Assembly: GCF_947242115.1 (NCBI RefSeq)
Contig: NC_074720.1
Coordinates: 31,560,145 to 31,624,144, forward strand
Origin: Biomphalaria glabrata
Lineage: Eukaryota > Mollusca > Gastropoda > Planorbidae
DNA length: 64,000 nucleotides
Reading direction: 5' to 3'
Shown here: one piece after another, positions 33,909 through 46,374 of the stretch
Layout: each line of letters begins with the position of its first letter
Numbering within the stretch: position 1 is the first letter of the stretch
Made by a program: the position numbers and the translations under genes
Notes under the pieces: model-generated
Told to the model about the DNA's origin: nothing
Databases searched by the model: none
The model's input: the letters and a program-made list of their open reading frames with translations, nothing else

Positions 33909-36900
33909 TATTAATTTGTGCTGCTGTGGACTATATATATGCCAGAAGTTCAGGTTTATTTTCTTCATCTAAGATGATAGCTCCGCGGTATTGGAAACTA
34001 CTGACAATTGTCAGCTTTTTACTTTCAACACTTGTGTATGTTTTAAAACCTTGTTGGCTATTATTAGTCATAATTTCATGACGTATTTCACCAGCCCAGA
34101 TTCTAGTCTAGATCATGCTAGACCTAGATTTAGATCTAGTTTTGATACTGATTTGACTAACAAACGATATATTATATATTTTTGGTCTGCGGAGTGTCGA
34201 TAGCTCGCCTACAAGGGTACAGAGCTGAACTCCGATACCCAGCGCTTTTTTCTAGTTTTTTTTTTTTTTTTGGGGGGGGGGGGGGGGGGGCAGAACTACA
34301 TTTTCTGAGGTGTCTACAGCGCAATACACTGTTCTTCTTGTAGCAAAAAAAAAAAAAAAAAACAAGTGCAGATCAAATATCGAATCTGCATTTTCACTGT
34401 GTTTTGTTAATAGAAACAGCTACTGGTAAGAAAACAGATTAATGGATAAAATATTTTTTGGAAAGGGTACGCGTTTTCCTGCATTTTTTGTTCAGTTTCA
34501 GAAATTCATTCTCCTGGCGTCAGACACACAATACTTTTCATAGCCAGAAAATTTCAAGTCAAATAAAATTATTTGGGAAGAGGTGGGAATATAGGTCGGT
34601 GCTGAGTGTGACGATAGACTTTTGACGTAGTACAGCGAGTATTTGTAATGGGCTTGGCAGTTGTGAGTTCATCGCCTCATCAGCAAGACATCTGTTAGCG
34701 GGCCTGTTTAGTTTATGCAAAAAAAAAAAAAAAAAAACAACAACAAAAAAAAAAAAAAAACGACAATAAAACGAATGATGGGCTAATATTTTCTTAAGAG
34801 AAATTAGTTCTGAAAACAAGTTGTTTTGAAATGTCTTCTTCAAAACTACATTTTAAATTCATCTTGTTGTTTATGTCTTTCGCGATAAAATAAGAAAGTC
34901 TCTACTTAGATGATGAAACAATGTCGAGTAATTTTATTTCTTAAACAGTGGTAATAATGCCATTTTTACCTGATCAATACTAAAAAAAAAAACAACAACA
35001 GAATATCTAAAACTCAAATACAACCCATTCTTGTCTTAAAAAAAACACTTTTGCGTCCTCTTCCTTGGTAAGCATGCATGTTAAATTATAATATTTTGGA
35101 CATTATTGCAAAGAGAATATATAAGGCCTAAAAAAAATATTTGTATTTATATATTAAATATGCATGTAAGGAATCCGGTGTTTTAGTATAAAGCTTTTTT
35201 TTTATTATTTAGATCGCCTGTTTTTGTAAAAGTGCAATTTTTATACTTGGGTGTCAACCCCTATATTGTGGTTATCATACTGGTGAGGACCGCAACGCCG
35301 CCTCTAGTGACGCCACTGCTAAATTTCCATCTAAGTTATTTAAGACTGCCTAGTGCTATGGGGAAGGCTTGTAACAATAAATAATAAACAATACAGATAT
35401 GATTATAATATATGAGAATCTCCATATATGGATCTAACTGCATGAATAAAAATTCTATTTTACTGTCAACAACAACAACAAAAAGTTTATAATTCATGTT
35501 GTCATACCAACTCATTAAATAATTAGCTTTACTACAGACCTATCTAGATATCTAGTGAATCCATTTTAATCGTTAATAAAGACTTAAAAAACAACAACAT
35601 AGATCTAAATATTCATGCATTCAAATATATATTGACATTAAAAACGAAAACATAAAAAACCCAGAATCTAATAAAAAAAACAAGCCTTGATATTACTTTC
35701 AAAACAATGGCAAAAAAATAACTAACCATGCTGTTATTTAGTATCTTTAGTCTAGGGATCTATCATCTATAGAGATCTAATCTTGGCTAGGTCTAAAATC
35801 GAGATTAACCACCAGAGCCAGCAGAGTGTCAGTAGCTTTAGAATCTAGCAAAAGATCTAGATTTCTAGATCTAGTCAAGTGCAGATTTAGATCTAGATAA
35901 GGCCATATTTTTGGCCATTTCAGTCATTTGTCATTTGTCAAAAGTTTTGACAAAACTACCAGGTGGCAGGTTTCATCAGGTGATTTTTATATCTATACTA
36001 GTTATAGTCTACTAGTCTAGGAGTAGTTTTAGTTTGTACTAGATCTAGTAGACTAGAATGATGAATCACTAGGCACTAGATTTCACTAGTTCTAGTTTAT
36101 TAAATACTTCTGCTAGATCTATAACTACTATAAGTATAATTTAGTATAATTTACACTATTCACTAATTTACAGACTAGTGACTCAAAGATTTGAAAGAGT
36201 CAGTCAACTCAAGTTCAAGTGTAGTCCAAAATGTTAATATACCGGTATATAGATTTAGATCTAGATTTTTTTTTTAGAATAGATCTAGATCTAGATGATA
36301 TATTATAAATATATATATTATATATATATAGTAATATAGTAAAAATATATTTTAGTGTGACAGTAGCTAGGTAGATATCTAGTGAAATCTAGTCTTTAAA
36401 GTTATATTTATAAAGAAGTCTTTTAATATAAATTTATGAAAAAAAAAGATTATAATTGTGGTATATAATGAATTTAATGATAATATATTTTATAATCAAA
36501 AAAATAATGCAATGTTATAAAGTAAAGTTATAGCAGTCTACTAAGTATAAGTAATTACTAATGTAGATATATATCTAGATTTCTAGATCTAACTGTAATT
36601 AATATAATCTATACTTAAGACTAAACAGTGTCGTCAGTGTTATAGATCTAGTAGTTATATGTATATCTATATATACTAATCTCTAGATTCTAAAATCTAA
36701 ATCTAGAGTACTAGACTAGACTGACTAGAGTCTAAACTCTAAGAGATATTGAATCCTCATTATATTATACACTGAGCTTGAGAAATTGCTTTCCATTGAT
36801 ACCAACCAATTTTATTTCACAAAATTAATTGTGAGGGAAGTTATAAAACAGTTTTAGTGGTGAAAAGCAAAATTTCTTAGCCTTTGTACAAATAAAAACC

Positions 36901-37200
36901 TCCTAAGACAGGTTTGGACTAGGATACATGTAATCATTTTCATTTCTGAAAAAAAAAAACAACTTTGAAACAATATAAAACAAAACATACATTTGCTGTC
37001 TATGCATTTTAATGTATCCTATAATCAAATCACATTTAGAACATTCATTTACAAACCTAAGTTTAGTCAATTTTGATGAAAAAAAATATTTATAAAGAAC
37101 AAAGTGCAATAACTAGTAGTTATATTTAATTATAAAAATATAATTGTAATTGATTTAAGGTACTAAAATTTTTATGGTATTCAATACTGCAGATAGAGTA
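33909..37200. other. very AT-rich block with TAGATCTAGATC words, no gene seen
   Basis: Contains T18/G18 tracts near 34257-34290, A-runs near 34345 and 34720-34760, and dense TCTAGATCTAGAT words at 34100-34140 and 35860-36300. Long AT tracts lie at 36295-36560. The frame 36903-37109 (minus) is low complexity. Exon 1 of the next gene begins at its right edge. Confidence 0.5.
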
Positions 37201-37244
37201 AATTTTTTAAAATATTGTATTTCTTTGCCAGGTCAGATCTAAAA

Positions 37245-40200
37245 ATGTGTTCACATTTATTGTATGTATTGAATGACGATGAACGATTTGTCCCTGTTGC
37301 TCTTCACCAAGATTTCAATGGTATGATTTTCCTGTGGTATAATCATTTTTTGTTTAAACTTTTGTATCTACCCATGTAGGGAAAGAAGGTATTAATTTTG
37401 TGCTGTCAGTCAGTCACTTTAGACTTAAATCCTGCTTCTGAAGTGGTGAAAAAGGGTATCTTTCAATTTATAATTTTCAACATTCTTACTAACATGTTGG
37501 AGAGTTTAAATAACTAGCCCTATGTCAAAGATAAACAATAAGGGATCTCCAGCTGTCACTAGCAGATCAGAAGCCACAAAGGGCTATGTGCTCCCCTCTA
37601 ACCCTGAGCTGGACATTTTCAGGGAAAAGACGCCTGTTAAATATTTTCTTTTAAGCTTGCTAAAGAAAAAGATAGCCTTTGGCATACCAGTGCCACGCCT
37701 TATTGGATAGGTACTTATCCCGGCAAGCAGAGCGATGTCTCTCATCTGTCTGCACCGGTATTCAGCATTCAGCTTTCATTTGTGATTGCGATTGTAGTTT
37801 GATCTTGCCATTGTATATGTCCTTGGTGGCTTGTGAGCACCTTTGGTATATAGCGTCCAGGTCCGGCTTTAGGCTCTGCAACCTATGCAGCAGCTGTGTG
37901 CCCCACACTTTCATAGGCCCATTGCTAATTCTAGGTGTAAATTATTAAAATAAATCATTACAACTTATTTATAATAACAGGGTTTCCGCTGCCTCCTGAT
38001 TTTCCAGGGCCTCCTTGAAATCTCCATAAATTGCAAAATAGATGAAAAAGTCCTGGAAATCTGAAACCATTAAAATCTCATGAAAATCTCATGAAAATAG
38101 ACAAGTCATTTTGGGGTGCCAATACTATGTGCGGTTAAAAAAAAAATGGCATTGCCAGCTTTCATTTAATAAAAATGTATTGCAAAGAAAAATTTATTTT
38201 TTAATGCAAAATCTTAATTTTGACATTATAATCCATTCTCAGACAGGGTCCCACACAATCCATTTGGCATAGGGCCCCGCAATTGTTAGGGCTGGCCCTG
38301 TCTCTGATACATACAAATGGTTGAAAGAAGCCATGTTTGGTATGTATATATATATATATGCTGATTTTTGTTGGCAGGAGGAGCAGTAAAATAAAACAAC
38401 AAACTTTTTTGTTAACAGTCTACTCAGGTCAAATTTATTTTTTATGTGGATATGTTGAGGGTTTCATTAAGTTGGTTTAGAAAAAAAACAACAAATTAGA
38501 ATTCTAAACACTTATGCATTGAATGTATGACTTTTAAAGAACACTTTATTAAAGTTTGATATAATTTTAACATGTTGCTTTTTTTTTTTACCTTATATAT
38601 TTAAAAGAATAACATACACATATCTTTATAGAGTTTTCAGAAGATAACATTTAACAGAAAGCCAAAACCAGCAGAATAGACTTATACCATGTAGTTTTTA
38701 TTTTATAATATCAAAAGAACTTCTTTATCCCAGTCAAAGCTATCTTGTTCAAAACTAATCTACTTGTTTAGAGTTTTTAAAAGAATTTAATCTATTTTTG
38801 TCTCAGGCTATGTCTTGTACATCTGCGATTGTTTAAGTTGAAAAGAGTTTTGCAAAAAATACACACCAAACTGTTTAAAACACTTAGCTGCATTTTGAAA
38901 TTATTATCTGTCATCAACATATTTTCCCTAAATTCATTTGTTAAAAAATTGTACAGGAAATACAAATCTTTTGTTTAAAAAAAGGAAAAAAAAGTCCCCC
39001 TTTCATATGGCAGATGATGTAAAGGTCATCTGATTCTGAGGTCTACAGTTAACAAGGGTGTCATGTGGAGAGCACAATGACTAACCACCTTTACTTTCCC
39101 CAACTAATGTCAGGTAACCATTAGAGCTGGGTGGACTCAGAGGGGCCCGAAGATCCCGAAATTAAAAATCCCAGTCTTCACCAGGATTGGAACCCCGGTT
39201 TGGAAGTCAAGCTTTACTGCTCAGCCACCCCGCCTCCTTTTGTTTAATGGTGTTTTCTAAAATATTTTCTAAAATACAGACTGCAACATCGTTTTGCCTC
39301 AATAATGTTTGAAATGGTAATTAGCATTTTATTTACCATTGAAAACCTGACATTTGTCAACAAGCTTTTTAATTATACTTTTTAACCAGAGTTTCTCTAA
39401 TAGAATGTACAAAAGCCACTTACATTTAAAAATAAAAATTCAAACAAAGTTGCTCCTGTAGATTTGGAAACCTAAATATATGAAATAAGCAAAACCCAGA
39501 CAAATTAAGACATTTTGTATTATGACATACAAATACTGGTATGTGACAACCTAGATTTGGATCAAAAATACTTGATATTGGGAGAAATTTAATGGACCAA
39601 AAATGAACATTGACTTTACGATCTCTACATTATGTGCCAACAGTTTACATGTAGCCCAATGTTGTTTTTTTCCCCATTATTGTCATAAAATATGCTTACT
39701 CTAGTTTTGTAGAAAATTGAATTACATTTTTAATATTTAATTTTTTTTTTAAGGTGAAAGCGGTATTTGCTACCAGACACATAGTGATGTTAATAAGACA
39801 CCTCTTAGCAGTGTTGTCTGTGAAAAAAACACTGACCATAGTCTTTTTAAGGACCTTGGAACCTTATCGGTTGAACACTTACCTAAAAGTTACCAGCATG
39901 AGGATATCCTTGCTCTTATCAAATCAGTAGCTGATTTGGCTGTTTTGATTCATGTACCTGTGTTGAATCAAGCTGGACTTTACTGGCAGGGAACGGGCAG
40001 AGTTGAGGATGCCTTCATTTTCAAAGAAAACACCATATGTCAGTGCAAAAAATGCCAATTATCTGAAAACCCAAGCAAGGCATGGGGCAAAGTTCAGATA
40101 GTCACATCCACAAAACTACCCACTGCTTGTAGGTATGTGGATAATATTAAATGCACACTATTTCACGATGATGAAGAGAAAACAGAAAATCTAGCTTACT

Positions 40201-40538
40201 TATTTGGAGATGCCTACATTTTTAACGAAGGAGGTGTTTGCAAATTCTATTGCTACACCTGTGACATGGACCTGTTGAATAAATTGGATGCTTACCTAGA
40301 TACCTTTGAAAGCAAGTGGACTTCTGCTTTTGTCAAATACTTTGAAACAGTCAAGAGTGCAGAAGAAAGGCTGTTGGTCATGATCTGTCATCCTCATGGA
40401 TGCAAAAAGTATGTATCAATAGGAAAGTGGTGCAAACTGAGGCCCAGTGTCAAATTTGAAGCAGCATCATGTCCAGGATGTGAAGGGTCTTTCTTGTTGA
40501 TTCCAAACTTTGACGTTAACGATGATGACTATTGCTAA
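37245..40538 (+). CDS. trypsin-fold-like pseudoprotease, two exons, 286 residues
   Basis: Exon 1 runs 37245-37320 (ATG in AAAAATG context, phase-1 donor GTATGA). Exon 2 runs 39754-40538 after a T-run acceptor. The split codon gives Gly26 and the sum is 861 nt. I recall a family of uncharacterised mollusc and cnidarian proteins with 'CPC..C', a His in 'TATHVVFD', 'THD.DL', 'SHPHGC.KQVSVG' and a 'CPGSSGA' nucleophile. This protein keeps the frame of those blocks: 'CQCKKCQ', 'CDMDL' (195-199), 'CHPHGCKKYVSIG' (237-249) and 'CPGCEGS' (265-271). The His block is replaced by 'TSTKLPTACRYVD', and Glu sits at the nucleophile Ser position. If the alignment is right it cannot be an active serine protease. 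No signal peptide, so probably cytosolic. The family call is from memory. Confidence 0.6.
37321..39753 (+). other. intron of the pseudoprotease gene
   Basis: Holds a SINE (38993-39237, minus strand), a repeat-like segment with 'GGTCCGGCTTTAGGCTCTGC' and 'GGGCTGGCCCTG' (37858-38305), and AT-rich sequence. The open frames 37522-37710 and 37679-37948 lack support. Confidence 0.5.
38993..39237 (-). repeat. tRNA-derived SINE, minus strand
   Basis: Read on the minus strand it shows the tRNA-like head with 'GGGGTTCCAATCCTGG', and 'TTAGTTGGGGAAAGTAAAGG', with the end 'GATGACCTTTACATCATCTG'. Inserted in the pseudoprotease intron. Confidence 0.85.
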
Positions 40539-41094
40539 AGGAATTATGGTGCAGCTGTCTCTTTATCTGTAGTCCTATATATATGCATTAATTTTATTAT
40601 GCTTTTTATTGTCATTTATCTTTTACTTGTTGTTACATACAAAATCATTATGATTGAATGACAAAGCCATGCATGATGCAACTATCATGTTTTAATAGTA
40701 GGAACTGCTACAGTAAAACTATATGTTGTAGTTGCTTGTGATATTTGTTTGTTTCCAGATTATTTACTCGTTGTCTTGTAAACACCTAGACCTAATTCTT
40801 ACACATACTAACAGGATATTTTTGTTTATGGACTTGCAAAACGTAAATAATTATTAATTCAGGCATTAGAATTTAGACACCACAATGTCTTTGGATCAGA
40901 AGAGGCAAAGTATGCTGAGTCTGAGTAGACAGTTTCACATTAAATGCTGCACTCATCTTTAATCTTCAGAATTAAAGACAATTTATTTCAGTTCCAATGC
41001 TAATGATAAGTGCCACAATGGTACTTGCTTTCGGATCGGAGTTGTGTTGTCCACACAATCAAATTTAATGTCTTAAAGTCGGTGACATAGTAAC

Positions 41095-42289
41095 CTTGAC
41101 GTGAGGGGCTTTAACAAACCCGATCTGGTAGTTCCCAACATGGTCCGCACGGACTTCCAGGGATCCGTAGAAAATTTTTGTTTTGGGGTTCCTGAAACAC
41201 AAGCTTGGAGGTTAGCGCAAAGTTTAATATCAAGACAAAGTTGTGGTCTGTGGCGCTGGTGTTGAATAGTTAATACGAATCTGTATTTCTAAACTAAAAG
41301 TTGAATGCCAAAAGAGATGACTATGGACTGCGTGCACCTGATGACAATTCTCTATTGATTGCAGCAAAGTTCGGAAAGAGCTGTTGGAAAGCCTATTAAT
41401 AGCTAGCTAGTTGGTGTATCCGGTGTATAAAAGAAAGCATAGTGTGGCTGAACTATGTTTGTTTTTGTAAAGTATTAGTCACTTGATAGACGCGTAGAAG
41501 TTGGCACTAATCGCGGGTTTCCTTAGTGACGCGACGGTACATTAAAAAGGTAGAACGGAAATAGCTTAGAGACCTCTTGTACTAGTGTTTAGGAAATGAC
41601 GTGTTTTTCTATAGCTGACACTGTTCCCTTCATCTGTAATAAATTATATATTATATAAATTATATATTATTTGAACGAGGCATTATTCTGTTATTTCTGG
41701 CATAAGTGCTTATGCTTATACTTATAACTCGCGACTACAAATAACATCATTTCAAATCGGCAGACTCACAACCTTCTCAACAAATATAACAACCTCTGAA
41801 CAGCACTGCAGAATAAAAAAAAATTTAAGCTCTTTTATCAGTCAATTTTATTTGTTTTAAAATTTAGCGTCCATCCTATCGTGCAAGTCTCCAGTTGTAA
41901 AGAACTGATTTGACCAGAGCGATAACATCCTGCTTCAAAAACCAACTTTCCTCATGAAAAAGAAAAAAATTCTATTGGGTAATAAACCTACAAAAGAATA
42001 TGACTCGGTGCGTAGAGTTTTTATGTTCATAGAAACATCTACATTTTCTATACGGCTTGACCAATAAGCTACACCTGACATGGAAAAGACACAAAAATTG
42101 TCCAGAATTATTCGCCAAATGTATAGAAACCTATACAAAAGTTCAACGTTATTTACTGTATAAAAAAAAAGTTTTTGTTAAATATAACAATTATAGGCCT
42201 ACCTTTGTTTAATGCCATTTCTATTGGTACTGACGGTGCTCCGGCAATGATAGTAAGATATCGTAGCGAGGATTTCTCGCTTAGAGTAC
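41095..42289 (-). CDS. candidate small exons of an unknown gene
   Basis: Three minus-strand segments have both acceptor and donor: 42289-42203 (TTGTTTCAG ... GTAGGC), 42074-41988 (CATGTCAG ... GTTTAT) and 41191-41095 (TGTTTCAG ... GTTACT). The first two are each exactly 87 nt with phase-1 boundaries, and join as 'LTIIAGAPSVPIEMALNK' then 'GVAYWSSRIENVDVSMNI'. The third reads most like protein in another phase ('IFYGSLEVRADHVGNYQIGF'), which does not fit the second. I recognise no family. They may be exons of a secreted modular protein or coincidence in AT-rich DNA. Confidence 0.22.
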
Positions 42290-42921
42290 CTGAAACAAGC
42301 TGTATTTTCAGTGCATTGTGTCATTTAGTCGCATAACATCACTAAATGATGTCATTAGAGCATTTCATAAAATCAAAAGGAATGCCTTCAGTGAGAGATA
42401 AGTTGCTCAACTTTGTTTGAAAAACCAAGAAAGCAAAACTTTTACTCATTCACACAAAAGTAGCCTACATTCTTTATTTAAAAGTGCGATTGGAATCGAT
42501 CTCATTGTTCTTTTTGATTCATTGATAGAATTTCTAAAGAACAAGGCTTGAATGACGGATTTATTTTATCGACACTAATTTGAAACTACGAGGTAGCCAG
42601 TTAAATGTAATAAAAACAACGCGTAATCCCAATAACTGCTTCTGTTGTAAAGTCTTTTTTATATAGAAACAAAAACTGGAGACAAGAATGTTCACAGTTT
42701 TCCAAATCTTCTGAAAGTGCTAAAGAATAGTACATTATCATTTTAAATCAAATAATATATATTTTTCATAAGTATAATGAGACAGTCTTATAAATCTGTT
42801 CGCATACCCCGGTATATACTTAAAGCGGTGACCCGACAAAATAGCGCCTATAAAAAAGCGCAGAACAAATGTTTTTTGTTTTATCATCATTTTTCACTCA
42901 TTTAGCAGTATAAAAAAAGTA

Positions 42922-43075
42922 AAGTTCCCATTTCAGACATTGTGGTCTATAGGGCAGATGATGTAAAGGTCATCAGTTTCTGTGGCCAGCACAACGACCA
43001 ACCGCCTTTACTTTTCCCCCAGTCTTCATCAGGATTCGGAAGCCAAGCGCTTTACCGCTCGGCAACCGCGCCTCC
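42922..43075 (-). repeat. tRNA-derived SINE, minus strand, internally deleted
   Basis: Shows 'GGGCAGATGATGTAAAGGTC', 'ACGACCAACCGCCTTTACTT' and the end of the head 'GCTTTACCGCTCGGCAACCG'. The centre is shorter than in the complete copies. Confidence 0.8.
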
Positions 43076-43169
43076 CCTTTTGCAGTTTACACTTCAGATA
43101 TCGTAAAATATGAATAGGTCAACATAATAGAATAAGCAAAAATAGTTAATTATAGTTCAAAAGTGCACT

Positions 43170-43482
43170 TTAAAAAACACAATCGTACTTCCTAACTTGT
43201 CAGATTAAAAACACAATCATACTTCCATAATTGTCAGATAAAAACACAATCATACTTCCACACTTGTCAGATAAAAAAACACAATCATACTTCCACACTT
43301 GTCAGATTAAAAACACAATCATACTTCCATACTTGTCAGATTAAAAACACAATCATACTTCCATACTTGTCAGATTAAAAACACAATCATACTTCCATAA
43401 TTGTCAGATAAAAAACACAATCATACTTCCACACTTGTCAGATAAAAAACACAATCATACTTCCACACTTGTCAGATTGAAA
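43170..43482. repeat. 33-35-bp tandem repeat, about nine copies
   Basis: The unit reads roughly 'AAAAACACAATCATACTTCC' + 'ACACTTGTCAGATT'. Variation is mostly A-run length and ACACTT/ATACTT/ATAATT. Units are highly alike. No spacers, so not CRISPR-like. Confidence 0.9.
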
Positions 43483-43910
43483 ACAAAAAAAGCACGTTCA
43501 CAAAATCAATGTGTATGCTTGTTTCCAGTCAGTAGAAATCTAGCTTCACAACGTCTGCTAAGTTGGAGGTACTTTGTTTTGTATCTATGAATCCTGTTCT
43601 CAGTGTAGACCCACTCCTGGGGTGATGACCGTGAATAGAGAGACGCAATGTATATTTCCATCCCTCCACTGAATTGTTTGTTTGTTGTGAAACGGGTGAC
43701 TTTGCACACTTTTCAACTTCCAACTTAATTTTCCCACATTTAAAGTACACTTAAACTATTATAAATTTGTTTTCCTACAGAGTGGATGCCTGTACTTTAA
43801 TAAAAACATTAAATAAAGTCAGTACATTATAGGGAAAATACTTTTTGGGGGCTTAAATGCCATTTTTTCAAAAATGGAAAAATGGGGTGACTTTGCCTTT
43901 GAACTTTATA

Positions 43911-44927
43911 TCTATACTATAAAGTAGAATGTGAGGTGTATGTATGTATGTGACTTATAGACACCAAAACCGCTTGACCAATCTTGATAAAACTAGGCAG
44001 GAATGTTCCTTGGGTACTAACTTAGACCGTAGTGTATGTATTGTAGCCCTAAAACAAACTTAAGACCCTCAAAAAAAAAATAATAAAGATGTTCGACTCT
44101 ATTAAAGCTATAGTATTTATGGATCTAGGCCATGGTTAACAATGTTGACATGAGAAAAAATCGAAAGGATTTAGACCTAGATCTAATTTTAAGAAATACA
44201 CTTTGCGCAGATAGTTTTTTACTTTGACATATGAAAATACAAAAGAAGATCCATTGATTTCATTATATAATAAAATTAACCTTCAATTTTGTGTTTCAAA
44301 AGCATTTTTACATAAATTAGTTCCTGATATCTGTGACTACAGATTTCCTGGCGAACATTCTTTCATTAGACAATACCGTAATGAATCGCGTACTAAAAAT
44401 TAATTCGTTTAATTGTTTACTTTATAATCCCATTCCTAGATCTAAAACTCTAATTCAACTCTAAGATGATAAAAGTTTCTCTTCGCACAGATAGTTATAT
44501 ACTTTAACACTTGAACATACTAATTATAGTTCATTCATTTCATATTTTGATCAAATAAACATTCAAATTTGGTTTTCTAAAACATTTTTAAGAGACTACA
44601 TTCGTTTACGAAAGCTGCGAAGCCGAGTTGAGATAGGCCTAGATCTATATTCATTCATGAATCGTGTACTAAAAATTATTTCGTTTAATTGTTTACTTTA
44701 TAATCCCATTCATTTATCAAAGCTATCGCTCTTTTCGTTTTTAAAAGATATGAATGTATCGGCTTCGGGTAAACCCATTTTCGCAAGCCTAATTTTATTT
44801 TCCTAACGAAAGAGAAAAAAACCTGAAAGGATCATTAGCTAAGTTTAACATACATCTAAATCCAATCCACTAGATTAGTAAACACAAACTTAGACCCGCA
44901 GGCCGCGGGTAAAGTCATCAGGCTAGT
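43911..44927 (+). mobile_element. non-autonomous Helitron, 1,017 bp
   Basis: The 5' end is TCTATACTATAAAG, preceded by A. The 3' end is CTAGT, followed by T. Twelve bases before the CTAGT is a hairpin ACCCGC (44894-44899), loop AGGCC, GCGGGT (44905-44910). These are the diagnostic Helitron features: TC start, 3' hairpin, CTRRT end and insertion between A and T without target duplication. The interior shows no Rep/helicase frame and is AT-rich, so the copy would depend on a partner element. Confidence 0.85.
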
Positions 44928-45929
44928 TCTTAATAAATGTATTTTAGAAGTAAATAGAACAGAAAACTTTTTTTCTAAGATTAAGACATTTTTGAATAAA
45001 GAGGCAATAAAAGGCATCACACATTTTTAGCTGTTTAATGCATGGCTTCCTCCTAAAGAAAACAGTTAACATCAATGACATTTATCGACAAATACTTTGT
45101 TCGTGGTTGAGGTTTCCACTCATCTTACCCATGCAGAATTTATTTCCCCACTGCTGGAATATAAGTGCTTCAATGGTAGTAGCATTACTTTCATCTATTT
45201 TCATTCACTTGGAACATACCTGATGTTGAGAATGTTAGCTGTGAAGGAGTTGCCTTCTTGCGCCAATCTCACCGAATAGCCCAAACAGAAATATTTTTTT
45301 CTTTTTAATCTTCTCTCATTGCCAGCTGAAATATCTGCTCATCTCTGTTTGTGTTTTCACTCTTCCATAGCTATAATAAAGTTTGAACATCATTATGTTT
45401 ATGTCAGCTCAGCTTCTTTTTGGACACTGTTGGCATAACTATCTGAAAGAAAAAATGCAACACATATAAGGGGGTGACTTTGCCTCTACCTTAGGCATAA
45501 AACCTGTTAAGAAATTATTTAATTACAACTTCCCCTCATAATTGTAAACCAAATTACAACTAAAAAAATGCATAAGTTCATTTTATTAGCTAACATTCTA
45601 TTAGATCTAAACTTAAGTTGTAATTCACCTAAAACAGCTGAAATCAGTGAAATTGAAGGTCCTGAGTCAAAAACGTGTATCTGCCATGTTTTGCTACTTA
45701 CAGAAGAGATGAAGTATCATTTCTAAACACTAACCTATATTCTTTTATATTTAAATGAAAATTCACGGGAAACAACTCAAGAATAACGTTTTTAAAGCCT
45801 TTCACATTTTTAGTATTTTATGGGTAAAGTCACCCCATTTCACGGCACTCGATCTCTAATATTCCATATTGCTTTTGGAAGTCCATGGCGACCAATATAG
45901 TTGTTCTCGAATCAATCATACGAACTGCC

Positions 45930-46253
45930 TACAACACATGGCCGAGCATCATTTAGTCATTCGAAGACAATATTTACATTACAGGTGCAACAACTGAAAG
46001 AGCCAACGTACATCATCTTAACAAACATCCAGCCGACTTCTAGCTGCAAGATTTTCATCTTGTACTTTATGAAAGTAGGCCAGAAACTTTGTCTAAGATG
46101 AAACACACATTCTACAAGCCTGATCGCCGGGAATACTGTGCTTACTGTATTGTGACTTGCCTTATCAAAATCTAACATAACACTCTGTGGAGCAAGAGTT
46201 GGTTTTAGTTCCAACAGTTTCCTGAAGAGTCGAACAAAGCTTCCTGTTTAGAT
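45930..46253 (-). mobile_element. MULE-type transposase fragment
   Basis: The minus-strand frame reads 'LELKPTLAPQSVMLDFDKAS', then 'VFPAIRLVECVFHLRQSFW'. This matches the MULE domain signature: 'DFE.A..NA....FP......CFFH..Q..W'. The Asp and the C..H pair of the core are present. The rest of the transposase is missing. A Mutator-like DNA transposon remnant. Confidence 0.7.
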
Positions 46254-46374
46254 GACAGCAGTGCATATAACAGAGGTACGCCACAGTGATTAATTAGTAC
46301 ATGTACTGTGAAGACCTGTAGGAATAACTCAGGCGCAACCTTAATGTTCACCAAGAATCCCTATGGAAAATAGT

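Noticed and set aside
43506-43750. Two overlapping minus-strand frames near the 34-bp array
   Set aside because: An acceptor-like TTCAG is present but neither frame has a donor, partner exon or known domain.
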